Shown in pieces: positions 42,492 to 51,395 of a stretch of DNA of 64,000 bases (position 1 is its first letter; every line of letters starts with the position of its first letter). The position numbers and the translations under genes are program-made. The notes under the pieces were generated by a model. It was not told the DNA's origin. It did no database searches and saw only the letters and a program-made list of their open reading frames with translations. Source of the stretch: Bin87 sp965262485 (GTDB lineage Bacteria; Chloroflexota; Dehalococcoidia; Lucifugimonadales; UBA3495); assembly GCA_965262485.1 (NCBI GenBank), contig OZ253540.1:3038001-3102000 (forward strand), written 5' to 3'.

Positions 42492-42692
42492 ATGCGATGC
42501 ATCAGCACAGAACATCTAACCGCCATAGGCAATGAAGCGGAAATCGACGTACCGAAAGGTATTTGGAAAAACATCGCGTGTGTGACGAATCCATCAAACG
42601 ATCATTGCAGAGCCGCGATATGCCATTGTCCCGCGCGGTTCCATCGGGCTGACACGGCCACCAAAAAACGTTACCATTACGCTCAAGCATGA
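42492..42692 (+). CDS. possible small Cys/His-rich protein
   Basis: A 66-codon frame with an AAAGGA site about nine bases upstream of its ATG. The C-terminal half has 'CRAAICHCPARFHRADTA', which could bind a metal. No family is recognised and codon bias is weak, so this may be a chance frame in the gap between the DUF7689-like gene and the flavin oxidoreductase gene. Confidence 0.25.
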   Translation: MRCISTEHLTAIGNEAEIDVPKGIWKNIACVTNPSNDHCRAAICHCPARFHRADTATKKRYHYAQA

Positions 42693-42742
42693 GGCAACGC
42701 AAGTCTGGCAAATGGGCCGGACAACAAGGAGGAACCCGTTAG

Positions 42743-43912
42743 ATGATTACCAAGTTTGGCAGCCTTTGGGCCGGCAACGTCGATATGGACAACCCCGGCT
42801 ACCAGGGAACTCCCGCCAATGACCGTTGGTTGACCGACGAGGAGCTGGGCGGCGGCGCAATCGAGAAGGCGGAGCAGCTGGCTACCACCATGGACCGCCT
42901 GGGCTACGATAGCTTCTGGGTGGCGGAGCACCACTTCCAGCGGGAAGGCTACGAGTGCATCCCCAACCTGCTGATGCTGTACGTACACCTGGCTCACCTG
43001 ACCACTAATCTGCGCTACGGCTGCGGTTTCAACATCAACCCCATGTGGAACCCGGTGCGGCTGGCCGAGGACTATGCAACCGCCGACTGGCTGACCGACG
43101 GGCGGGTGCGTTTTGGCGTGGGTCGCGGATACCACACCCGCGAGGTGGAGGTGTTCGGATCCCCGATTATGGACCAGAACGCCAACCGCGAGCTGTTCGA
43201 GGAGCAGGTGGAGGTGATCTGGAAGGCTTTCAACCAGCGCAGTTTTTCCCACCACGGCAAGCATTTTGACATCCCGCCGCACGTACCCTATCGCGGCTAT
43301 GATCTGGAAGAGATTACGCTGGTGCCGCGGCCCAAGCACGAGGTGGAATGGTGGCAGCCGGTGGTATCGGCCAGCGACCGGGCTATCAACTTCATGGCCA
43401 AGTGGGGAATCAATGGAATTATCGGCGGCGGCGCGGCTACGGGCGGCGCCAGCGACGACGTGATTCAACGCTGGCAGGCCATCCACGCCGAGCAGGGCAA
43501 GGATTACCAGCTGGGCGAGGGTTTGATCGTCGGTTACTCGGTGCAGCTCGCTAACAGCGAGAAGGAAGCGATGGACCAAGCGCGCTACTGGATGGAAGAG
43601 CGGGTGAAGATGTTCGGGCCGTTGGGCTTCATTGCCGGCCTGAGCGACGAGCAGCTGAACGCGCTGAACGCTTTCGGGCGTCCGGTGCCGCAGGGCCTGA
43701 AGATGCCGACGATAGAAGAGTCGGTGGCGGCCGGGCAGTACCTGGTTGGTCCGCCGGAACGGGTTACCGAGCAGTTGATGGAAGTGCAGGAGCGCTACCC
43801 GGGCCTCCAGGAAATCAACATCGGCGTTACCAACATGGGTATGCCGACGTCGGCGTCGCTGGAACAGCTGGAATGGTTCGCCAGCGACGTGATGCCGCAC
43901 TTCAACAAGTAG
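42743..43912 (+). CDS. LLM-class flavin-dependent oxidoreductase
   Basis: A 389-residue luciferase-like monooxygenase (TIM barrel; FMN or F420). Motifs are 'MDRLGYDSFWVAEHHFQREG', 'NLRYGCGFNINPMWNPVRLA', 'DGRVRFGVGRGYHTREVEVF' and 'RELFEEQVEVIWKAF'. The start has an excellent AAGGAGGA site. This is the intact paralogue of the broken gene at 8953-14037, but similarity is only family-level. Expanded LLM families are typical of SAR202-like Chloroflexota, where they are thought to oxidise recalcitrant organic matter; the substrate here is unknown. Confidence 0.9.
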   Translation: MITKFGSLWAGNVDMDNPGYQGTPANDRWLTDEELGGGAIEKAEQLATTMDRLGYDSFWVAEHHFQREGYECIPNLLMLYVHLAHLTTNLRYGCGFNINPMWNPVRLAEDYATADWLTDGRVRFGVGRGYHTREVEVFGSPIMDQNANRELFEEQVEVIWKAFNQRSFSHHGKHFDIPPHVPYRGYDLEEITLVPRPKHEVEWWQPVVSASDRAINFMAKWGINGIIGGGAATGGASDDVIQRWQAIHAEQGKDYQLGEGLIVGYSVQLANSEKEAMDQARYWMEERVKMFGPLGFIAGLSDEQLNALNAFGRPVPQGLKMPTIEESVAAGQYLVGPPERVTEQLMEVQERYPGLQEINIGVTNMGMPTSASLEQLEWFASDVMPHFNK

Positions 43913-44501
43913 GGCGCGATAACCCGGCGACGGCGTCGGAGCGCGACGAATCACGAATAGCATGACGGGTTGGCGTTGTTGAGGCGCTGGCCCGTCTTCG
44001 ATTGACGATAAGGCCCGGTCGTTAGGGGCGTCCGGTTAGGCCGCTCACGCGTACCCTCTTTGTCATTGCGACCCCGTACTCGATGCGGGGGTTGGCAATC
44101 TCGATGAGGCCGAACACATGTAGACGATCCTTCGACAAGCTCAGGACGAACGGCCCGGTGGGGCCGGCCCTTCGACGGGCTCAGGACCAGCGGGGGGATT
44201 GCCACGTCGCTGCGCTCCTCGCAATGACAGATTAAAGCGGGTACGCGCGAGGGTTAGGGCCTTTCGAGTATCCCGTCATTCCGGCCTTGAGCCGTAATCT
44301 ATAGGCTTCCGCCAAGGGTTCGATGGCTTCCAATGAGATTGTCCCAGGTTCCCGCTTTCGCGGGAAGGACGAGTCTGCGGACAATTAAAAGACCCTGGCG
44401 CCGGTTGTGTGTGGCCTTGATTTTCGATTGGCGGCGGGTTGATAATCTGCACGCTGCGTTCCTGACGGGGACTGAAACTGCGACGGGTGGCAGGAGAAAC
44501 A
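43913..44501. repeat. intergenic repeat cluster (families A, D, B)
   Basis: No gene in 589 bp. Family A pieces ('GTCATTGCGACCCCGTACTC', and its inverse near 44200-44230) surround two family D strings (44128-44195). Family B half-palindromes follow at about 44272-44370. The gpsA ribosome site (AGGAG) is at its right edge. Confidence 0.7.
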
Positions 44502-45530
44502 TTGGCAACTGATTACCAACCTCGGCCCGCCGCCGTGACTACTGTGGTCGGAGCCACCACCTGGGGTACTACGCTGGGGATTATTGCGGCCAGGCTGGGT
44601 CATGCGGTGCGGTTGTTGTGCCGCACGGCTGAGGAAGCCGACGGACTGCGCAGAGATGGCGAACACGTGCGCCGCCTGCCTGGATACCGATTTCCGCCGG
44701 GGCTGACGCTGGAACACGATCCGGCGAGGGGGCTGGATGGCGCTGAACTGATTATCGTGGCGTCGCCGTCGGACCGGTTCCGGCAGAATGTGCAGCGCAT
44801 CGCTGGGTCGGTGGCCGGCGACGCAGTGGTGCTGAGCGTGACCAAGGGCTTCGACCGGCCCGGCAGTCTCCGCATGACCGAGGTGATGGCCCAGGAATTG
44901 CCGGACCTGGACGCCGGGCAGTTTGCCGCGCTGTCGGGGCCAAGCCTGGCCGACGAGGTTATCGCCGGAAAGCCGGCGTCAGTTGTTGTGGCGTCCGAGA
45001 GCGATGCGTCGTGCCGCCTGGTTCAGGATACCTTGATGTCCCCAATGTTCCGCATTTACACCAGCCAGGATGTGGTGGGGGTAGAATTGGGTGGCGCGCT
45101 GAAAAACATCGTGGCGTTGGCCGCCGGCATTGCCGACGGCCTGGACGGCGGCGACAATGCCAAAGCTGCGTTGATAACCCGTGGGCTGAACGAGATCGGA
45201 CGCCTCGGCATCGCCGCCGGCGCCGAGTTGATGACGTTTGCCGGCCTGGCCGGCCTGGGTGACGTGATGGCGACGTGCGCCAGTCCCTACAGCCGCAACC
45301 GTCGTGTGGGCGAGGAGCTGGGCAAGGGCCGGCGTCTGGAGGATATTCTGGCTGGCATGGACGCGGTGGCGGAGGGCGTGAATACGACTCTGGGCGCCCT
45401 GGAACTGTCGGAGCGGCTGGGCGTGGACATGCCGATCACGCGGTTGATGGCACAGGTGTTGTTCGAGGGGTTGCCGGCGTCGGATTGCATACCGGCGTTG
45501 ATGGAGAGGCCGCCGCGACCGGAGTGGTAG
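44502..45530 (+). CDS. gpsA: glycerol-3-phosphate dehydrogenase [NAD(P)+]
   Basis: A 342-residue enzyme that reduces dihydroxyacetone phosphate to sn-glycerol-3-phosphate for phospholipids. I choose the TTG at 44502 because GGCAGGAG lies just upstream; the longer in-frame GTG is at 44487. Features are a Rossmann start 'VTTVVGATTWGTTLGIIAAR', 'LSVTKGFD', 'AALSGPSLADEVIAGKPASV', 'GVELGGALKNIVALAAGIAD' (catalytic Lys) and 'TFAGLAGLGDVMATC'. The nucleotide loop reads G-A-T-T-W-G, where the family has G-A/G-G-S-W-G, so the second glycine is replaced. The rest of the enzyme is intact. It fits with plsC elsewhere in the window. Confidence 0.9.
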   Translation: MATDYQPRPAAVTTVVGATTWGTTLGIIAARLGHAVRLLCRTAEEADGLRRDGEHVRRLPGYRFPPGLTLEHDPARGLDGAELIIVASPSDRFRQNVQRIAGSVAGDAVVLSVTKGFDRPGSLRMTEVMAQELPDLDAGQFAALSGPSLADEVIAGKPASVVVASESDASCRLVQDTLMSPMFRIYTSQDVVGVELGGALKNIVALAAGIADGLDGGDNAKAALITRGLNEIGRLGIAAGAELMTFAGLAGLGDVMATCASPYSRNRRVGEELGKGRRLEDILAGMDAVAEGVNTTLGALELSERLGVDMPITRLMAQVLFEGLPASDCIPALMERPPRPEW

Positions 45531-45712
45531 GGTGGAGCCTTGTCATTGCGAGCGTAGCGTGGCAATCTCGTCGCCGTAGCAACGGTGGTTTGCCGACGTG
45601 TGTTCAACCTCATCGAGATTGCCACGTCGCTGCGCTCCTCGCAATGACAGGGGGTCCTTCGACCGGCTCAGGATGATGCTTCGACAGGCTCAGCATGAGC
45701 GGGGGGACGGGG
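45531..45712. repeat. families A and D between gpsA and ispH
   Basis: Two opposed family A units (about 45539-45570 and 45618-45650) are followed by two family D strings (45652-45705) between convergent genes. No gene. Confidence 0.75.
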
Positions 45713-46633
45713 TTAGCGAAGTTCTCTGGGCAATGTGAAGGTGATGTCCTCGTCGGCGCCGGTTATCAGCGAGACGCGTTCGGGTTCCAGCGCGTCGATG
45801 ACGGCCTCTACCAGCACCTCGGGGGTGGATGCGCCGGAGGTGATGCCGATGCGGTTTCTGCCGTCCAGCCAGTGCGGTTGGATCTCGTCGGGGCCGTTAA
45901 TCAAGTACGCCGGCACTCCGTTGGCCTCGGCGACCTCACGCAGGCGGTTGCAGTTGGAGGAGTTTTGGGCTCCGATTACCAGCACGACGTCCACCTGGCC
46001 GGCCATTTGCGTAACGGCGTCCTGCCGGTTGGTGGTGGCGTAGCAGATGTCGTTGCGTACGACGGCGGCCGGGAACCGGTTATTGATGGCGGCGATGGCG
46101 CTGGCGGTGTCGCCGACGGACAGGGTGGTTTGGGTGATGACGGCCACCTCGGAGTCTGCCGACCAGCCGATGTCGGGGTCGGCCACTTCGTCGGGCAGGG
46201 GAGACGTATCGTCCACCAGCGTCATGGGAACCTGACCCATGGTGCCGCGTACTTCCTGGTGCCCGCGGTGTCCCACCAGCAGAACGCGTTTGCCTTCGCG
46301 GTGGTACTTCTTGGCCTCGTTGTGGACGCGGGTTACCAAAGGGCAAACCGCGTCGATTACTCTCAGGTTGCGCAGTTCGGCACGCTGGAAATCTTCGGGC
46401 GGCGAACCGTGGGCGGAGAATACGACCAAAGCGCCGTCGGGCACTTCGTCGACCTCTTCCACCGTGATGGCTCCCTTGCGCTCCAGTTCGGCCACGACGT
46501 AGGGGTTGTGGACGATCTGGTGCTTGACGTATACGGGAGGACTGAAACGCTCGAGGCACAACTCCACCACTTCGATGGCGCGCACCACGCCAGCGCAAAA
46601 TCCGCGGGGTGAGCTAAGTACGACTTCAACCAT
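45713..46633 (-). CDS. ispH: 4-hydroxy-3-methylbut-2-enyl diphosphate reductase
   Basis: A 306-residue [4Fe-4S] enzyme, last step of the MEP isoprenoid pathway, making IPP and DMAPP. The three cluster cysteines are in 'SSPRGFCAGVVRAIEVVE' (Cys13), 'RVIDAVCPLVTRVHNEA' and 'NDICYATTNRQDAV'. Substrate-binding motifs 'HQIVHNPYVV', 'VFSAHGSPPE' and 'VIGAQNSSNCNRLREVAE' are present, with the conserved catalytic Glu in the middle. The start at 46633 follows GAGGT. Length is normal. Confidence 0.95.
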   Translation of the reverse strand: MVEVVLSSPRGFCAGVVRAIEVVELCLERFSPPVYVKHQIVHNPYVVAELERKGAITVEEVDEVPDGALVVFSAHGSPPEDFQRAELRNLRVIDAVCPLVTRVHNEAKKYHREGKRVLLVGHRGHQEVRGTMGQVPMTLVDDTSPLPDEVADPDIGWSADSEVAVITQTTLSVGDTASAIAAINNRFPAAVVRNDICYATTNRQDAVTQMAGQVDVVLVIGAQNSSNCNRLREVAEANGVPAYLINGPDEIQPHWLDGRNRIGITSGASTPEVLVEAVIDALEPERVSLITGADEDITFTLPRELR

Positions 46634-46670
46634 TTATGACCTCAATTGCGATTAGGGTGTATCGACGTTG

Positions 46671-46714
46671 CCCGTCATTCCTGCGCAGTTGCCCGTCATT
46701 CCCGCGCAGTTGCT
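46671..46714. repeat. 21-bp tandem repeat of family B halves
   Basis: 'CCCGTCATTCCTGCGCAGTTG' style 21-bp units (two and a partial third) lead into the full 27-bp palindrome at 46715-46741. They look like stacked partial insertions or copy-number growth at the end of the GIY-YIG element. Confidence 0.7.
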
Positions 46715-47070
46715 CGTCATTCCCGCGAAAGCGGGAATCCACCTCAGCAAATCTCGTCATACAATTCTTCCCATGTCGGATTACCTTTCTCAATCAACTC
46801 AATCTTCCATGCCCGGTTCCATTTTTTGAGCGCCCTCTCCCTGCTGATGGCACTTTCCACGGATTCGTGAATCTCATACCAAACGAGCCTATGAACGCTA
46901 TAACGCTTCGTGAAGCCTGCCACAAAGTCATTCTTGTGCTGCCAGACCCTCTGGACAAGGTTCGAGGTTACGCCGATATACAGAGTGCCATCAGGCTTGT
47001 TTGCAAGCATGTAAACGCAAGGCGTTTTCATGTGTGGAGCCTCTGGATTCCCGCTTTCGCGGGAATGACG
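46715..47070. mobile_element. GIY-YIG gene framed by perfect inverted 27-bp palindromes
   Basis: The 27-bp sequence at 46715-46741 is the exact reverse complement of 47044-47070. Each contains the palindrome ATTCCCGCGAAAGCGGGAAT. Between them lies only the GIY-YIG gene, whose stop is 3 bp from the left copy. The 356-bp unit looks like a homing or REP-associated mobile cassette, and the many solo family B palindromes in the window may be its derivatives. Mobility is inferred. Confidence 0.55.
46744..47031 (-). CDS. GIY-YIG nuclease superfamily protein (YhbQ/UPF0213-like)
   Basis: A 95-residue single-domain GIY-YIG protein. The 'YMLANKPDGTLYIGVTSNLV' segment gives the two strands (Y-M-L...Y-I-G), then 'QRVWQHKNDFVAGFT' (catalytic Arg), 'LVWYEIHESVESAISRERAL' and 'KKWNRAWKIELIEKGNPTWE' with the conserved E. 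The start follows GAGG. It is framed by inverted palindromes that match the dispersed family B repeats, so it may be the nuclease that mobilises them. Confidence 0.88.
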   Translation of the reverse strand: MKTPCVYMLANKPDGTLYIGVTSNLVQRVWQHKNDFVAGFTKRYSVHRLVWYEIHESVESAISRERALKKWNRAWKIELIEKGNPTWEELYDEIC

Positions 47071-47139
47071 GCAAGGTAGTTGGGATGGGCAAGGCTTGGG
47101 ATGGGCAAGGTTGCAGGGGTGACGGAAGTCGCGGCAATG

Positions 47140-48315
47140 CTAGGCGCTATCGGGTTCCCAGCCCCAGGGCCGGGGGCCCCAGCCGGCTTCGTGTACCTGA
47201 CCGCGTTTGACGGACAGGACTGGAACAACGGCCCGTTCCGACGGGCGTCCGGCGCCCAGCACGTCGTACACCACCCAGCTGCCATCGACAATATCGAGGA
47301 CGGATACATCGGCCTGTTTGCCAACCTCCAGACTGCCCAGGCGGTCGCCCTCGCCGATGGCGCGGGCCGGGTTGATGGTACACATTTCCACCACCCGATC
47401 AAGGGTGAACCCCATGGCCAGGAACCGGGTCATCATCTCGGTCATGCTGTGGACGGTGCGGATGCGGCCGGGAACCGTGAGGTCGGTGCTGATGCAGTGG
47501 GGTTCCACTCCCTGGTCGAGCACGCGCTCGCCGATGTCGAAGCTGAAGTTGGCGCGACCGTGGGCGGTGTCGAGCCAGACGCCGCGCTCGTGGGCCTCCC
47601 TGGCTTCGGGAACCAGGTTGCCGTCGGTGTCCAGCACGCCGCCGGGGTTGGCGGTGAAGAAGTGGGTGACGATATCGCCCGGCTCCATGATGGGGAGCAG
47701 TTCGCGGATGACCTCGGCGGGATAGCGTTTTTCGGTGTCGCCGATGTGAACCATCAGGGGGACGCCGGCTTCTTTAGCGGCCCGCTTGGCGAGGCGGGGC
47801 ATTTCCATGCCCATTATTTCGAGAGCCGGCGAAACCATGCGGGCCTTGATGCCGCGGATGACGCCGTTGCTTTCTTCGATGACCTGTATGGTGCGTTCCA
47901 GGTCGATGCTGCTGGGCGAGAAAATGTCGGGCGTGGTGGCGAGTCCGGTGCGGCAGATGTGCAGGAAGGGGATGATCTCGGTGGCGTTGCCGGGGATGAT
48001 GTGGGCCGGAAAACCGCCGTAGGTATCGCATCCGCTGCTGCCGGCATCCACCATGGTGGTTACGCCAGCGCGCACGCCGCCGACATCGGCGTTGACACCG
48101 TTGCCGTTCACGCCTTCGTAAACGTGGGTGTGGAGGTCGATGAGGCCGGGGGTGACGTATTTGCCTTTTACTTCGACAACGCGCGATGCCTGGTCAGCAG
48201 CGATATCGGCGGCGACGGCGGCGATTTTGCCGTCTTCGATGGCTACGTCGAACGCGCCGTTCAGCCCTTGCGTGGGGTCGACAACAGTGCCGCCCTTGAT
48301 GAGCAGGTCATACAT
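47140..48315 (-). CDS. amidohydrolase family protein (dihydroorotase/deacetylase-like)
   Basis: A 391-residue metal-dependent amidohydrolase. It has the N-terminal beta-sandwich 'DLLIKGGTVVDPTQG', the metal motif 'VTPGLIDLHTHVYEG' (HxH), 'GIKARMVSPALEIMG' with a possible carboxylated Lys, 'PLMVHIGDTEK' and 'DIVTHFFTANPGG' (metal His residues), and 'HCISTDLTVPGR' (catalytic Asp). 'NPARAIGEGDRLGSLEVGKQ' ends the barrel. It resembles the deacetylase/dihydroorotase-like group; the substrate is not known. The start follows GGAGG. Confidence 0.88.
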   Translation of the reverse strand: MYDLLIKGGTVVDPTQGLNGAFDVAIEDGKIAAVAADIAADQASRVVEVKGKYVTPGLIDLHTHVYEGVNGNGVNADVGGVRAGVTTMVDAGSSGCDTYGGFPAHIIPGNATEIIPFLHICRTGLATTPDIFSPSSIDLERTIQVIEESNGVIRGIKARMVSPALEIMGMEMPRLAKRAAKEAGVPLMVHIGDTEKRYPAEVIRELLPIMEPGDIVTHFFTANPGGVLDTDGNLVPEAREAHERGVWLDTAHGRANFSFDIGERVLDQGVEPHCISTDLTVPGRIRTVHSMTEMMTRFLAMGFTLDRVVEMCTINPARAIGEGDRLGSLEVGKQADVSVLDIVDGSWVVYDVLGAGRPSERAVVPVLSVKRGQVHEAGWGPRPWGWEPDSA

Positions 48316-48333
48316 GAGCGATATGCCTCCGTT

Positions 48334-48690
48334 CTAGTTTGTAGGGGTGGCGTCGTCGCCGACAGCGCTGTTATGGTGGTGGGATTCGGAGCGCAGCAGC
48401 CGGAGTTCCTCTTGCAGCAACCGCATCTGTTCCAGGAAAAGCCGGCGGTCTTCGGCCTGTTGTTCCTGAGCCTTTTGCTGCGCGACCCGGAGTTCAGCCA
48501 ATTCCTGCTTCGTGTGATCGTGTGCTTCCTTCGTGCGGTCATGGGCTTCCCGTTCCCGAAAATACAGAACCATATCACCAACTCCTGGCAGGCCAACGGT
48601 TTTCACCAGCTGGTTGAGATACTCCCTATAATGCTGGTTGGCAGTCCTGGAATCAACCCGTGGTCGTTGAACCCGGCGATTAACGCAGCC
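48334..48690 (-). pseudogene. frameshifted tandem copy of the coiled-coil membrane gene
   Basis: Nearly identical to the middle and 3' part of the gene at 48695-49150. The N-terminal membrane segment can be read only out of frame because one C is missing: AGTATCTCAACC here against AGTATCCTCAACC upstream. The in-frame remainder encodes 'REREAHDRTKEAHDHTKQEL' and 'RRLFLEQMRLLQEELRLLRS'. A start could exist in the tail of the upstream copy, but no good ribosome site is seen. It is a recent local duplication. Confidence 0.7.
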
Positions 48691-48694
48691 GGAA

Positions 48695-49150
48695 CTATGT
48701 AGCAGTGGATTCGTGGTTGCCGCTGTCGCCGGCGCCGTTGTCGCCATTATGGTGGTGGTATTCGGAGCGCAGCAGTCGTATTTCTTCTTGCAGCAGGCTC
48801 AATTGTTCCAGGAAAAGCCGGCGGTCTTCGGCCTGTTGTTGCATTAGCGTTTGCTGCTCTTCGGCCTGCTGTTCCTGAGCCTTTTGCTGCGCGACCCGGA
48901 GTTCAGCCAATTCCTGCTTCGTGTGATCGTGTGCTTCCTTCGTGCGATCATGGGCTTCCCGTTCCCGAAAATACAGAACCATATCACCAACTCCTAACAG
49001 GCCAACGGTTTTCACCAGCTGGTTGAGGATACTCCCTATAATGCTGGTTGGCAGTCCTGGAATCAACCCGTGGTCGTTGAACCCGGCGATTAACGCAGCC
49101 GCAACAGCGATGGCGTAGAGAGAGAACCAGCGTATCCGCCGGGACGGCAC
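48695..49150 (-). CDS. membrane-anchored coiled-coil protein
   Basis: A 151-residue protein. A membrane segment lies at residues 8-24 (WFSLYAIAVAAALIAGF), a second hydrophobic patch at 30-60, then a charged coiled coil (about 65-135; REREAHDRTKEAHDHTKQEL and Gln-rich LMQQQAEDRRLFLEQL). The tail is His/Asp/Asn-rich (HHHNGDNGAGD). The start is GTG at 49150, 18 bp after the prs stop, so it may be co-transcribed with prs. Function is unknown. A broken tandem copy follows. Confidence 0.6.
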   Translation of the reverse strand: MPSRRIRWFSLYAIAVAAALIAGFNDHGLIPGLPTSIIGSILNQLVKTVGLLGVGDMVLYFREREAHDRTKEAHDHTKQELAELRVAQQKAQEQQAEEQQTLMQQQAEDRRLFLEQLSLLQEEIRLLRSEYHHHNGDNGAGDSGNHESTAT

Positions 49151-49168
49151 GTTAGGAAAACAGGCCGC

Positions 49169-50116
49169 TTACTGGAAAAGCTCGCCGACGGACCGGCCCT
49201 CGTGGATGCGGCGGATGGCCTCTCCGAGCAGCGGCGCCACCGACAGCACGGTGAGGTTGCTGAAATTCTGCTTTTCGCTGAGGGGCACGGTGTCGGTTAC
49301 AACCACCTCGGAGTAGGGGCTGTCGGCCAGCAGGCCTGGCGCGACCGGCGAAAAAACCGGGTGCGTGGCACAGCAGTACACCTCGGTAGCGCCGGCGTCG
49401 AGCAGGGCGTTGGCGGCGTTGACGATGGTGCCGCCGGTGAGGATTTCGTCGTCGAAGGTGAGGGCGCGCTTGCCGCGAACGTCGCCGATGACGTTGAGAG
49501 TCTCGGAGCTATCATCGTTGCCGGTGCGGCGCTTTTCGATCACGGCCACGGGAATGCCCAACCGTCCGGCCATGTCGCGGGCCCGCTTGCTGATACCGAA
49601 GTCGACGGCCACCAGCACCAGGTCTTCCAGGCCTTTTTCGGCGAAGTAGTTGGACAGGATGGGTTCGGCGGTGAGTTCGTCGACGGGGATGTTGAAGAAG
49701 CCCTGGATCTGGCCGGCGTGCAAATCGAGGGTGAGCACGCGGTCGGCGCCGGCGGTTGATATGAGGTCGGCGACGAGGCGGGCGGTGATGGGCACACGGG
49801 GCTGGTCTTTCTTGTCGGTTCTGCCGTAGCCGTAGTAGGAGACGACGGCGGTGATTCGCCCGGCGGACGCGCGGCGGCAGGCGTCCATCATGATTAGCAG
49901 CTCCATGAGGTTATCGTTGGTGGGAGCCACGGTGGGCTGGATGATGAAAACGTCGCGCTCACGAATGTTTTCCCCGATGCGGACGAACGTGTTGTCATTG
50001 GCAAACTTGAACGCCTCGCTTTGGCCCAGCTCGATGCCCAGGTATGCGCAAACATCGCGGGCCAGTTTGGGGTGGGCGTTGCCGGAGAACACCTTTAGTT
50101 CGTTGAGCATTGACAT
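49169..50116 (-). CDS. prs: ribose-phosphate pyrophosphokinase (PRPP synthase)
   Basis: A 315-residue enzyme making PRPP from ribose-5-phosphate and ATP, which feeds pyrE and purine, NAD and histidine synthesis. Motifs are 'FSGNAHPKLARDVCAYLGI', 'RDVFIIQPTVAPTNDNLMEL', 'AVVSYYGYGRTDKKDQPRVP', 'VLTLDLHAGQIQGFFNIPVD' and 'VAVIEKRRTGND'. The PRPP loop reads 'TFDDEILTGGTIV', slightly different from the common 'VDDMIDTGGT'. I start at 50116 (AAGGTG upstream). Class I length is normal. Confidence 0.93.
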   Translation of the reverse strand: MSMLNELKVFSGNAHPKLARDVCAYLGIELGQSEAFKFANDNTFVRIGENIRERDVFIIQPTVAPTNDNLMELLIMMDACRRASAGRITAVVSYYGYGRTDKKDQPRVPITARLVADLISTAGADRVLTLDLHAGQIQGFFNIPVDELTAEPILSNYFAEKGLEDLVLVAVDFGISKRARDMAGRLGIPVAVIEKRRTGNDDSSETLNVIGDVRGKRALTFDDEILTGGTIVNAANALLDAGATEVYCCATHPVFSPVAPGLLADSPYSEVVVTDTVPLSEKQNFSNLTVLSVAPLLGEAIRRIHEGRSVGELFQ

Positions 50117-50801
50117 AGCAGCACCTTTTGAATTGCGGAGAATGAGCGGCGCCGGGCACACTCAGGCGGCATACCGGCGGATGTACGGGGTAGCTACGTC
50201 ATGGTAAAGGGGCGGCAAAGGCTAGTCAACGTTTGGTTGCCGCAGGCGCAGGGCCTTTCGGTTTTACAAGAAATCCCCTCTCCCTTGATGGGAGAGGGTT
50301 AGAGCCTGCCCCGTACTTGATACGGGGGTGAGGGTGAAGGTGTGAGATAGGGAACTATCCTGCGGCAGACTATACCCCTCACCCCAGCCCTCTCCCACAA
50401 GGGGAGAGGGAGAATCGAAAGGCCCTGGCCTCATGCGAACCCGCTTTGTCATTGCGAGCGTAGCGTGGCAATCTCGTCGCCGTAGCAACGGCGGTTCGTC
50501 GAGGTGTGTTCAGCCTCATCGAGATTGCCACGTCGCTGCGCCCCTCGCGCCCGCCTCACAGATTGGCCCATCTGCAAGGCATACACAACATACAAATGAC
50601 AGATTAAGGCGGGTACGCGTGAGGAATCAGCGGCGGTCATTGCGGGGAGCGGATGGTTCGACAGGCTCAGGATGAGCGGGAACGGATTTGCCGGGAGATT
50701 GTGCGGCGGGTGTGTTCCTCTCATCGCGAGGCGAGTGATAAGATTTGTTCAGGACGGGCGCCGCTGCCGGATTGTCGATCCAATGCCGGGGAGTCCGCCT
50801 G
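50117..50801. repeat. intergenic repeat cluster upstream of prs and lepB
   Basis: No gene in 685 bp between divergent genes. Two family C inverted repeats (about 50275-50300 and 50385-50412) are followed by opposed family A units (about 50452-50485 and 50518-50550) and a family D string (50655-50685). The lepB promoter probably lies near 50736 (TGATAAGAT). Confidence 0.7.
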
Positions 50802-51395
50802 ATGCTGAACAATATGAAACAACGTAACTGGCTGAGGGAACTGGTAGAGGCCACGCTGATAGGCGCGTTGGTGTTCGTGGCCATTCAGGTTGCGGTGGTG
50901 AACTTTCGCGTGGAAGGTTCAAGCATGAATCCCACGCTGTTGCCGGGCCATTACCTGATGGTGAACAAGCTGGTTTATTTTCAGCTGGATACGGGCCGGC
51001 TGGGGAGGATAATCCCATTCTGGCGGCCCGCCGAACCCCGGGACGTTTACCTGGGGCGTTCGCCGCACCGGGGGGACGTTATCGTGTTCGACTACCCACG
51101 GAATACGGAGCGTCAATTCGTAAAACGGATCATCGGGGAGCCGGGGGACACGGTGGCGATTGCCAACGGGTCGGTGAGCATCAACGGCGCAAGGCTGGAT
51201 GAACCCTATTTGACGGTGCGGGGCAATACCGACTACCGGCCGTTGACGTTGGGCCGCGACGAGTATTTTGTGCTGGGAGACAACCGAACCGGCAGCCAGG
51301 ATTCCCGAGACTGGGGCACGCTGACTGCTGACCACATCATCGGAAAGGTGTGGGTGGTGTATTGGCCGCAGTCGGCGTGGGGGTTGCTGCGTTAA
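50802..51395 (+). CDS. lepB: signal peptidase I
   Basis: A 197-residue membrane serine protease that removes signal peptides from exported proteins. One N-terminal membrane helix (ELVEATLIGALVFVAIQVAV) is followed by the nucleophile Ser in 'FRVEGSSMNPTLLPGHYLMV', the general-base Lys in 'RQFVKRIIGEPGDTVAI' and the box E motif 'DEYFVLGDNRTGSQDSRDWG'. An insert of about 25 residues (FWRPAEPRDVYLGRSPHRG) precedes 'DVIVFDYP'. The start at 50802 follows GGGGAG. Confidence 0.94.
   Translation: MLNNMKQRNWLRELVEATLIGALVFVAIQVAVVNFRVEGSSMNPTLLPGHYLMVNKLVYFQLDTGRLGRIIPFWRPAEPRDVYLGRSPHRGDVIVFDYPRNTERQFVKRIIGEPGDTVAIANGSVSINGARLDEPYLTVRGNTDYRPLTLGRDEYFVLGDNRTGSQDSRDWGTLTADHIIGKVWVVYWPQSAWGLLR

Noticed and set aside
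46671..46741. CRISPR array
   Set aside because: The 21-bp units have no spacers; they are tandem partial family B palindromes. No cas genes are present.
47080..48702. 540-codon open frame on the plus strand opposite the amidohydrolase gene
   Set aside because: It is a GC-driven shadow. The minus-strand frame has full amidohydrolase motifs and a ribosome site; the plus frame has neither.
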